DNA from: an uncultured Veillonella sp.
Lineage (GTDB): Bacteria > Bacillota > Negativicutes > Veillonellales > Veillonellaceae
NCBI RefSeq assembly: GCF_900545795.1
Contig: NZ_URAR01000004.1
Coordinates: 62,001 to 126,000 of the forward strand
Direction: 5' to 3'
DNA: 64,000 bases
Shown here: positions 34,865 through 42,408 of the stretch, in pieces
How positions within the stretch are numbered: position 1 is the stretch's first letter
Layout of the letters: the number at the start of each line of letters is the position of its first letter
The notes under the pieces: generated by a model
What the model was told of the DNA's origin: nothing
The model's database searches: none
Seen by the model: only the letters and a program-made list of their open reading frames with translations
Translations under genes and position numbers: made by a program

Positions 34865-37531
34865 TTACAATAAAAAATCCGGGATAATATAAGCTCCCGT
34901 CATATATACCTTATCATCAGCAGGATCAATTTCTCGTCCCCCATACGAAGGACTGAAAACCAACGCCTCTACAAAAGGAAATTCTTCCATCTTTAGTAGC
35001 CATCCGGGATCTGCCGTGCCAAGAATTATTAATTTATCCTCATCTAATTTTAAAGTCTTTTTACCCGTTTGTCTATGACTGAATAAATACGATTTAGTCA
35101 TACCTACTACGTGCAATACGTCTGTCTTTTCAAGCAGTACATCATCTAATTGGGCCGTCTCTCCCACTTGCCAAACCTGACTTTTTAATTGGGTTATTCG
35201 CGCCTTACTACATTTTAAATCACTTACTAATTTAACTTCTTCAGAAAGGTCTGCTCCAGGTCTTAATACATTGACTTCTTGCGTATTGACTTCTTGCGTA
35301 GGTCCTGTTATATCCGAGTAGTCTTCAGAATATAAACTGTATATCTTACCCTTAGCTAATATGCTGCCATCTAAATGCGGTGAATCTTTAAAAATTATTG
35401 CCTCAGGCTTAGTAATACCATAGTAATGACATGCATTAACTATACTTGCGCGACTATATGAGGATAAGTCTTTTTTATTCAACTCCATATAAACCACAGC
35501 CGTAGGTTTACTGAAATATTCTTTTCTTAATACAATTATGCCTGCTCCTCTACTAAGCGGCACTGTATGAATTTGTATAGCGCCAGCTTCCCATAAACCG
35601 ATATTAGCCGAACAAAGTAAAAACACTAAGGAAAGATAGAGCATATATTCATGGATAAATCTTCGCCTAGCTACATACTTCATACTATAATAGAGACCAT
35701 ACAAAAGCATGCTATACAAAAGCCAGCGCCCTAAAGATAGGGCCGCACTCCAATACACCATGCCTGGCATCATGGCAATCGTTTCATTTAAAAATAAAGC
35801 TAGTTGTAAAACTAAAGCAAGTAAACTCCAACACCAGCCCACAAGGCTACCTAAGCCTAATACAGTGAGTATAGACGTGATTAAAAGTAAAGCTAGAATC
35901 CCTATAATAGCTAAATCTAATAAAGGCGCCACTATTATAGCTGCTAAGAGAGAGCCAAAGCCTAATATATGAAAATAATATAATTGCAGTGGCAGAATTA
36001 GTAGCTGTGCACTTATGCATAAACTAATAGGCCCCATAATGTAAGGCATGCCTTTCGGCAAACTTTGATATAAAGGTCTAGCAAAAAGTATGATGCCATA
36101 GGTAGCGCCAAAGGAAAGCTGAAAGCTTATATCAAAAAGCTGTAATGGATCATAATATAATAAGCACCACGCACTTATATGTAGGGCTTGTAAGCCAGCA
36201 TATTCTTTCTTCATAATAAGCCCTAGACCCATTACTATCCCCATTAAAGCAGACCGCACAACCGGCGGATTATAACCTACTAATGCACAGTACAGTATGA
36301 CGATGACAATTGCACTATAAGTCGCTTTTATTGAGCTTATTTTACAAATACGACCAAGAAAGAATACAAAGCCGAATAATAAAGCTATATGTGAACCAGA
36401 TACAGAGAGAATATGAATTAAACCTGTTTTAGAAAAAGCACCAATAACCATTTCATCTAGTACACCATACCCACCACCAAGGAGTAAACTTTCACTTAAA
36501 TGGCTCAATTCTTCAGGTAAGTACTGTTGTAAAATGGCACTCGCCTCCTTATGAGTATGGGCTAGCCCTCTTTGTATCCAGTTTGTTAATCTGCTCCCAA
36601 GACCTAAAGCCTTACCACTAAGAGCTTCTACTTCATCTGCTGTTACTATTCCTTCGCATTCTCCATCATATATACTGCCTACTTGTCCTGCGCTAATATG
36701 TCGCGCTCTCATATCAATACGCCCTTCTTCTGGCCATACTGACGAAGGTTGCACAGTCCCTTTAATTAACACATAAGAACCAGCTAAAATATCTTCCTGC
36801 TCTCCCTTTACATATACTTGTATGGTACCGGAGGCTGGCTTAAATATATTCGTGTTATTGGCACTGCCAGTATTATTTGAACTGTTAATAGTATTAATCG
36901 TATTAGTATCAGCATTAGTGTTTTTACTAATGTTAGTGTTTATGGTATTGATAGTGTTAGTATTGGTTGTATTGGTTGTATTGGTTGCATTGGTGGTAGA
37001 GTTAGTATTATTGGTGGTCGTAATATTGGTAGTAGTATTATCTTTGAGACCTATAACAGAACCTTTAAGGCGAGTCTCTATATCTCCATTGCGCCTAAAC
37101 AATTCTGGGCGTGAATCCACCTGTACTAAATATAGCGCCGGCACTTTCAAATAGCTCATGTCACGCCCCTTGTAAGCATAAATAGACTCTTCCGTGCGAC
37201 TATAACCTAGTAGTATCATGCCTAAAGCAACTAATATAAGTCCTATAATATAGGAATAATGAACTTGTCCTCCATGATACACCAACCTATTTTTCCTATT
37301 ACCATAAATAAAACGAGTTCGTTTATTTCGTCCCCAACTACGTATAACTAGCACAGCTAAAAACCAACTAGTCCCTAGAAAGGCATACATGGGCAAAGTA
37401 AGCTCATACCATCTGCCATAAGCAAGACAAATTCCTATACCTAAATGCCACCAACACCAAAAGGCCCATTCTGTGTAAGTAAAATAATAGGCCACTGATA
37501 TTAGCCACTGCCTAAAGGGACTTAAATACAT
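34865..37531 (-). CDS. comEC: DNA internalization competence protein ComEC/Rec2
   Basis: 888 residues, about 110 longer than B. subtilis ComEC. N-terminal membrane helices, an OB-like region interrupted by an Asn/Thr/Ile tract (about 162-230), then the Competence membrane domain with LSVSGSHIALLFGF and NPPVVRSALMGIVMG. The C-terminal ~200 residues occupy the place of the metallo-beta-lactamase-like domain, but I cannot find the HxHxDH metal motif, and the sequence looks degenerate. ComEC forms the inner-membrane channel for single-stranded DNA uptake. Upstream lies comEA, downstream holA. Confidence 0.93.
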   Translation of the reverse strand: MYLSPFRQWLISVAYYFTYTEWAFWCWWHLGIGICLAYGRWYELTLPMYAFLGTSWFLAVLVIRSWGRNKRTRFIYGNRKNRLVYHGGQVHYSYIIGLILVALGMILLGYSRTEESIYAYKGRDMSYLKVPALYLVQVDSRPELFRRNGDIETRLKGSVIGLKDNTTTNITTTNNTNSTTNATNTTNTTNTNTINTINTNISKNTNADTNTINTINSSNNTGSANNTNIFKPASGTIQVYVKGEQEDILAGSYVLIKGTVQPSSVWPEEGRIDMRARHISAGQVGSIYDGECEGIVTADEVEALSGKALGLGSRLTNWIQRGLAHTHKEASAILQQYLPEELSHLSESLLLGGGYGVLDEMVIGAFSKTGLIHILSVSGSHIALLFGFVFFLGRICKISSIKATYSAIVIVILYCALVGYNPPVVRSALMGIVMGLGLIMKKEYAGLQALHISAWCLLYYDPLQLFDISFQLSFGATYGIILFARPLYQSLPKGMPYIMGPISLCISAQLLILPLQLYYFHILGFGSLLAAIIVAPLLDLAIIGILALLLITSILTVLGLGSLVGWCWSLLALVLQLALFLNETIAMMPGMVYWSAALSLGRWLLYSMLLYGLYYSMKYVARRRFIHEYMLYLSLVFLLCSANIGLWEAGAIQIHTVPLSRGAGIIVLRKEYFSKPTAVVYMELNKKDLSSYSRASIVNACHYYGITKPEAIIFKDSPHLDGSILAKGKIYSLYSEDYSDITGPTQEVNTQEVNVLRPGADLSEEVKLVSDLKCSKARITQLKSQVWQVGETAQLDDVLLEKTDVLHVVGMTKSYLFSHRQTGKKTLKLDEDKLIILGTADPGWLLKMEEFPFVEALVFSPSYGGREIDPADDKVYMTGAYIIPDFLL
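36835..37045. repeat. Asn/Thr-coding low-complexity repeat inside comEC
   Basis: Plus-strand reading shows GTATTG, GTTAGT and GTATTGGTT repeated in near-perfect multiples of three (for example three tandem copies of the 9-mer around 36970). On the comEC strand this encodes runs such as NTTNTTNTNT. Length changes by slippage would stay in frame. Confidence 0.8.
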
Positions 37532-37655
37532 ATTACCTCCACAAATACTGTCTGTTCTTGGGACTCCACTATGTGTACAAAAAATATATAAAATTGCATC
37601 TTTTTATAATTCAACTTAATTTTATAATGCTACATATTTATTTTATACATCTACA

Positions 37656-37697
37656 TACCTCAAAACTCATACGCAATACTTCAAAACTTATAGGCAT
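37656..37697. repeat. Direct repeat, 21 bp x 2, abutting the comEA stop
   Basis: Units at 37656 and 37677 share TAC-TCAAAACT-ATA-GCA; the second ends exactly where comEA ends. Confidence 0.6.
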
Positions 37698-38267
37698 TTA
37701 TATAGTGACTTGAGGAGCTAATTTTTTATAAGTAGCCTCACCAATGCCCTTAATATTTTTTAACTCTTCAATCGATTTAAATCCACCATGCTCTTTTCGA
37801 TAGTCCAAAATTTTCTTAGCTGTGCCAGGCCCTACACCGGAAAGCGCAATAAGACCTTTCTCGTCGGCTGTATTCAAATTAACTTTTTGTTTTTGCAACA
37901 ATACTTCTGGATTACCTTTAAAATTAAACCCTACATGGATATGACTTCCCACTTCAGCGGTGTCGGCTAAATTTAAACTCTCAACGGCTGCATAAGGTAA
38001 AAATCCACCGCATAATTGCACAACATCACCTAGCGTAGTGCCTTCTTGAATTTCATATAACCCCGGCGATTCTACAGCTCCCGTAATATATATAAGCCGA
38101 TTAGATTCTCCTCCTTTATTCATCTCTTCATTCCCCTTAGCTGCTACGGCCGATCTCTGAGGCGAAGAATTTAATTGCGCATCAGAATCTGCTATAATAG
38201 GGCGTAGGACTAATACATAAATACCTACAAGAAAAGCTAAGATAAGCCAGAACTTTTTATTTTTCAC
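37698..38267 (-). CDS. comEA: Competence protein ComEA
   Basis: About 189 residues starting at GTG 38267, preceded by AAAGGA at 9 nt; upstream ATG codons are open but have poorer ribosome sites. N-terminal membrane anchor (FWLILAFLVGIYVLVL), an SLBB domain (LIYITGAVESPGLYEIQEGT, about 70-125), and a C-terminal helix-hairpin-helix DNA-binding domain (VNLNTADEKGLIALSGVG, IKGIGEATYKKL). ComEA captures double-stranded DNA at the membrane for ComEC, encoded 166 nt downstream. Confidence 0.93.
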   Translation of the reverse strand: MKNKKFWLILAFLVGIYVLVLRPIIADSDAQLNSSPQRSAVAAKGNEEMNKGGESNRLIYITGAVESPGLYEIQEGTTLGDVVQLCGGFLPYAAVESLNLADTAEVGSHIHVGFNFKGNPEVLLQKQKVNLNTADEKGLIALSGVGPGTAKKILDYRKEHGGFKSIEELKNIKGIGEATYKKLAPQVTI

Positions 38268-38412
38268 AGTGTCACGTCCTTTACTGTCATAATAATGATT
38301 CATATAAATAAGTTCATGGCGCGTCATTGGATTACCTATGTATTCACTCCAATAAGAAGCATTCACTCTATAGGTATCTTTTATTTTATTTTGAAAGGAA
38401 TTAATATATACA

Positions 38413-39642
38413 ATGGAATTACAACGTTTACAAGCCTATGCACAGGCCTTATTAAAAACAGGGGTTAATTTACAAACTGAACAAACTCTAGTTATTTCAG
38501 TTGATGTAGAAAATCACAAGTTTGTTGAAATCGTCGCTGACGAAGCTTATAAATTAGGTGCCAAAGAAGTGGTTATTAATTGGCGTTCTACTCCAATTAG
38601 CAAGCTTCGTTTGCTCCATGGCGCACAGGAAGTATTGGAGTCCCCAGCACCTTGGATTCCAAGTTACTACAAAACCTATGTAGATGATAAAGCTGCCTTC
38701 CTCTCGCTCATTAGCGCTAATCCAACAGCCATGAAAGGTGTTCCATCAGAGCGAATGGCCACTCAATCTCGCGCGCTAAACAAAGTGCTCTCCTTCTACC
38801 ATGATGCCATTATGGACTCTACACTCACTTGGTGTGTAGCCTCTGTAGCGACCTTGCGTTGGGCTAATCTACTCGGCTTTACTGGCACAGATGAAGAAAA
38901 AGTAGATGCGCTTTGGAGTCATGTATTTACACTTTGCCGTCTCGAAGGTGTTGGTGAAGAGAATACCCTAGATAAACACTTAGGACGTCTCAAAAAACGT
39001 ACCGAAGCACTTAATGCACATCAATTTACAGAGCTCCATTACACTTGCTCTAATGGTACTGATTTAGTCGTAGGCCTTCCTAAGAACTATCTCTGGCAGG
39101 GCGGTGCCGAGGCATCAAAATCCGGTGTTATCTTTGATGCTAATATCCCTACTGAGGAAGTATTCTCAGCTCCTCAATATGACAATGTGCACGGCAAAGT
39201 ATATAGCACAAAACCATTAATTTACCAAGGCAATCACATCGACGAATTTTGGTTTGAATTCAAAAATGGTAAAATTGTAGACTATGATGCTAAAGAAGGT
39301 AAGGAATATTTAACAAAGCTCATCGAAACCGACGAAGGATCCTCCTACCTTGGCGAACTCGCTTTAGTAGACCACTATTCACCAATTAGCCAATCCAATC
39401 GAATCTATTTTGAAACACTTTATGATGAAAATGCTTCCTGCCACTTAGCGATTGGTGCTGCCTATCCAACATGCTTAAAAAATAGTGATGGCCTCACTAA
39501 AGAACAACTAAAAGAAGCCGGCTTAAACTACTCTCATAGCCATGTAGACTTTATGATTGGCCATGAAGATATGAATATTGTAGGTACAACTCCTGACGGT
39601 GAAACAATTACCATTATGGAAAAAGGACGCTTACTTATTTAA
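38413..39642 (+). CDS. M29 family aminopeptidase (AmpS/PepS type)
   Basis: 409 residues, the standard size of the M29 metallo-aminopeptidase family. The two-metal ligands typical of the family appear in order: Glu in PTEEVFSAP, Glu in SYLGELALVDHYSPI, His in NASCHLAIGAAY, and His/Asp in HVDFMIGHEDMNI. The protein has no signal peptide, so cytoplasmic peptide trimming is likely. The gene is divergent from comEA, and its ribosome site (AAAGGA) is unusually far from the ATG (about 13 nt). It ends in a long hairpin terminator. Confidence 0.9.
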   Translation: MELQRLQAYAQALLKTGVNLQTEQTLVISVDVENHKFVEIVADEAYKLGAKEVVINWRSTPISKLRLLHGAQEVLESPAPWIPSYYKTYVDDKAAFLSLISANPTAMKGVPSERMATQSRALNKVLSFYHDAIMDSTLTWCVASVATLRWANLLGFTGTDEEKVDALWSHVFTLCRLEGVGEENTLDKHLGRLKKRTEALNAHQFTELHYTCSNGTDLVVGLPKNYLWQGGAEASKSGVIFDANIPTEEVFSAPQYDNVHGKVYSTKPLIYQGNHIDEFWFEFKNGKIVDYDAKEGKEYLTKLIETDEGSSYLGELALVDHYSPISQSNRIYFETLYDENASCHLAIGAAYPTCLKNSDGLTKEQLKEAGLNYSHSHVDFMIGHEDMNIVGTTPDGETITIMEKGRLLI

Positions 39643-39664
39643 AGTTAAAAATATACATATAAAA

Positions 39665-39727
39665 ATGGAATGAAAACTGACTGCGGTAAAGTAATACTAC
39701 CTTCAGGTTTCATTCCATCTTTTTTTT
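39665..39727 (+). terminator. Long hairpin terminator after the aminopeptidase
   Basis: Outer stem ATGGAATGAAA / TTTCATTCCAT encloses a second paired region (CTGA with TCAG, GTA with TAC), followed by a run of eight T. The outer stem resembles that of the hairpin at 22055-22144 (shared TGGAATGA). Confidence 0.9.
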
Positions 39728-39836
39728 GCTAAAATAGGCTAAAAATATTTAAAACTAAGTTTGATTTAACTGCTACTTGGCACTGTAATATAAAAGTCAT
39801 TTGCTTATACAATTCCATCTTGTATGGCGATGAATA

Positions 39837-41339
39837 CTAAATTCTTTCTATCTGATTAATAGTAGTTTCAATAGGATTAGATTTCATATCTGTAGGGTCT
39901 GGTTGATTAGCTTTCTCTACTTCTTCTTTGACTGTAACTGGGTCATTAGAGCTTGTTGCTCCGTGTCCATCAGAAAGATTTTTCTTACTATGCTCTTTCT
40001 GCATTTTTAAACGTCTTTCTGATTTTGCTCCACTGTTTGCGGTAAGCTCATCCAAAGATAAATTAACTAAATCTTGTAATGTATTTTGTGGGATATAAAG
40101 CATTGAGCCATACCCCATAATTTCTTGTCGAATATCATAATTATTAAGAGTTTTATTAGCTATATCTGGATTTATTGCTTTTACCGCAGAAATAAAAGAA
40201 CCCACATAAGCTAATTTTGCTTGTGGGCTCATTTCTGGAGAATTAAAAATATCCATGAAATAATTAGTTAATAATTGAACTGTATAATTAAAGTCACCCG
40301 TTGGCAACGATGGTTTGACAATAGCTAAAAACGTCTCGAAGGGCTGTAATTCGGAATCGTCCAAGCGTACATCATGTCCACCCCATCTTTTACCCCTCTT
40401 ACTAGTGCTTTCGCTTGTAACAGGTAACTTCGTTCCCCTCGGTAGGTCGGAACTTTTACTGTCATCAATGCCTGGAATGCTGCTTCTGCTATTAGGATAT
40501 CCTCCTCGCCCTCCATGTTCGGCATTACCTGTAACATTTTCGGAATATCTTCCTCGTGAAAGCCCCAGTCTCTCAAGCGTTGCTCTACTGTTATTTTCAT
40601 AAACATCCTCCATAACTTTACTAATAACGTCGTTAATAATAGAGTCTACTAACCTATTTCTCTTATTTACACTCTTTTCATCCGCCCCTCTTTCTTCTAG
40701 GTTGGACACTGCCTCATGTATAAATTCATGAATAGGAACTCCATTTTCAGCATAATCTGTATTATATCGAATATCCATAGTGCCTCTTTTAAAGAGGTGA
40801 TACCCTAATAGTTTAGGACTATTCAGAAATAGTCTGAACCGTATCAATAAGTGCGGAGATGCCTTTAAGAACTTATCTAATAAAGCAGGGCTTCCTAGAT
40901 ACTCAATTATAGATTGCTTAATTTTAGGAATCTCTTCTAGTGGAATATTGGTACTAAAGTTTCTATTTTCCCCTGTATGACGCTCCATATTATGTTGGTC
41001 ATACTTCTCTTTATTTGGAACATTGGAGTTATCGCTACCAGCTTGTCCTGCACTATATAATCCAGTATCTCTAAGGTCATCTTGGACATCTTCGTTAAAT
41101 ACAGTATCCTTTTTAAGGACATATACTTCTTGATAAGCAGGAACTTTATCGTCCCCATCAAGCTGAACTTCATCAACTGTTCTTGTCTCTACCTTATAAG
41201 CATCTTTACCATATAACTCATCAAGAGTTGGTTGTAAGCCAGATAAATCTGCATTCTCAGAAGTAGTGAAAACAATCTCCTCATTAGGAGCATTTTTAAT
41301 CGCACTCTTTATAGCTTCGACACGAGCTTGTAAAATTCC
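39837..41339 (-). pseudogene. 5'-truncated phage-like gene with an HEFIH motif
   Basis: One frame stays open from about 41339 to the stop at 39837 (about 500 codons), but no ATG, GTG or TTG with a ribosome site exists near its upstream end, where TAA and TAG close the frame. The first ATG in frame is at 40988, giving 383 residues. The sequence has no family that I recognise. It contains VPIHEFIHEAVSNLEER (an HExxH zinc-protease-like motif), a Ser/Arg/Gly-rich stretch, then a helical part (QLLTNYFMDIFNSPEMSPQAKLAYVGSF) and a charged tail. It looks like the 3' part of a large phage or element protein left after a deletion. A second frame overlaps it at 40325-40600. Confidence 0.55.
40325..40600 (-). 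CDS. Small protein encoded in an overlapping frame, unknown function
   Basis: 91 residues from the ATG at 40600, preceded by a textbook GGAGG at 6 nt. The composition (TVEQRLRDWGFHEEDIPKML, DILIAEAAFQALM, YLLQAKALVRGVKDG) looks like a folded helical protein. By contrast, the other frame over the same bases reads as a Ser/Arg/Gly-rich linker. Codon use (AGA, GGG, CCG) differs from neighbouring genes, which fits a phage or mobile origin. No family recognised. Either this is the real gene and the longer frame is incidental here, or both are used. Confidence 0.5.
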   Translation of the reverse strand: MKITVEQRLRDWGFHEEDIPKMLQVMPNMEGEEDILIAEAAFQALMTVKVPTYRGERSYLLQAKALVRGVKDGVDMMYAWTIPNYSPSRRF

Positions 41340-41407
41340 TACCTATATTTAACTTGATTTTCCATCTGCATCAATATTCGATCTTAAAGCAGAAAGTATA
41401 GAAGAAC

Positions 41408-41467
41408 AAAAAGCAAGTCAATACCGATTCATAATCTATCCATGATTAAGGTATGACTTGCTTTTAT
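41408..41467 (-). terminator. Bidirectional hairpin terminator after the dCMP deaminase gene
   Basis: AAAGCAAGTC(A)ATACC pairs with GGTATGACTTGCTTT around a ~24-nt loop; T-rich tails follow on both strands (TTTTTG on the minus strand, TTTTATTTT on the plus). Confidence 0.82.
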
Positions 41468-41533
41468 TTTATAACTTACTACATAAGTTATAATTGTTAT
41501 TCTTTTTTATGCTTAACATGCCTTACACTAGTT

Positions 41534-42013
41534 CTACAAGCTAATATTCAGTGTTCGTCCTGTCGGCATATATTCTGTAATTTGTACGCCTGCGGTTCGA
41601 AGCATTCGCTTTGATGCTTTTACTTCTGGTGTATCTTTATAGAAGTCTTCCCAATAAATAACTTCTTTAATGCCACTTTGGATAATTGCCTTAGCACATT
41701 CATTACAAGGGAACAAAGTAACATAAATCTTACTGCCCTCTAATGAACCACCACGGTAGTTTAATATGGCATTAAGCTCACTATGAACTATGTAAAAGTA
41801 TTTATTATCCTTGCTCACATCGCGGTCCCAGGCAAACTCATCATCACTGCAACCACAAGGCATACCATTATAACCAATGGAGAGAATTTTATTATCTTCA
41901 CTGACGATACAGGCCCCTACTTGTGTATTTGGATCCTTGGAGCGCTGAGCCGCTAAAATAGCTACGCCCATAAAATATTCGTCCCAACTAATATAATCAG
42001 CTCGTTTTGACAT
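41534..42013 (-). CDS. dCMP deaminase family protein (ComEB-like)
   Basis: About 159 residues; start ATG 42013 follows AGGTG at 6 nt and is preferred to a GTG three codons earlier. The zinc and catalytic motif HSELNAIL and the second ligand pair PCNECAKAII are intact, with the GYNGMPCGC loop typical of dCMP deaminases. It converts dCMP to dUMP for thymidylate supply. In B. subtilis the homologue ComEB is encoded in the comE operon; here it is separated from comEA by 3.3 kb containing the aminopeptidase and the relic. No competence role can be claimed from sequence. Confidence 0.9.
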   Translation of the reverse strand: MSKRADYISWDEYFMGVAILAAQRSKDPNTQVGACIVSEDNKILSIGYNGMPCGCSDDEFAWDRDVSKDNKYFYIVHSELNAILNYRGGSLEGSKIYVTLFPCNECAKAIIQSGIKEVIYWEDFYKDTPEVKASKRMLRTAGVQITEYMPTGRTLNISL

Positions 42014-42235
42014 TCCTATCACCTACCAATTCATTATATATCTTAACTGATACTACCTTACTATGACTATTACAACTTAGCTATTCTACTTTAAGTATCA
42101 ATACTTAAACTATTACAACTTTAACTATTACTACCTCACTATCAATTGTTTGTCACTAATCGCTAGTCATCAATAGTTTATAAACATAAAACCATGTGTA
42201 AATTTATTTTAACACATTTACTTACAAACTAGTAT

Positions 42236-42267
42236 AAAAAACGGGCTCGGCTATTAGCCAAGCCCGC
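42236..42267 (-). terminator. Intrinsic terminator of leuS
   Basis: CGGGCTcGGCT pairs with AGCCaAGCCCG, one mismatch, 3-nt loop, followed on the minus strand by TTTTTT. It lies about 140 nt beyond the leuS stop, with the tandem repeat in between. Confidence 0.9.
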
Positions 42268-42274
42268 ATCAGGC

Positions 42275-42385
42275 AAATCCAATAAAAGATTTTTGTGTAA
42301 CAAATACCATGAGAGATTATTTGTGTAATAAATCCCCTAAGAGACTTTTTGCATAACAAATCCCATCAAAGGATGTTACATAACT
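42275..42385. repeat. Tandem repeat, 27-28 bp x 4, in the leuS 3' untranslated region
   Basis: Units at 42275 (27 bp), 42302, 42330 and 42358 (28 bp each) start AAATCC or AAATAC and end TTTGTGTAA or a relative; a partial fifth follows. The repeat lies between the leuS stop and its terminator, so it should be transcribed. Confidence 0.82.
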
Positions 42386-42408
42386 AAATGTCCAATTAAT
42401 TGTTAATA

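Larger units (their letters stand above)
42014..42408. other. 395-nt noncoding gap between leuS and the dCMP deaminase gene
   Basis: Contains the leuS terminator (42236-42267) and a 28-bp tandem repeat (42275-42385). The stretch 42040-42170 is built of loosely repeated TACTA/ACTATTACAA words, too degenerate to set a unit. Confidence 0.65.

Noticed and set aside
36822..37154. Plus-strand hydrophobic frame rich in Val and Leu
   Set aside because: It is the antisense reading of the Asn/Thr repeat in comEC; the hydrophobicity is an artefact of the repeat.
40315..40602. Plus-strand frame antisense to the relic
   Set aside because: No ribosome site, and the hydrophobic composition mirrors the overlapping minus-strand frames.
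42275..42385. Possible CRISPR array
   Set aside because: Units are contiguous and diverged with no conserved repeat/variable spacer alternation, and no cas genes are present.
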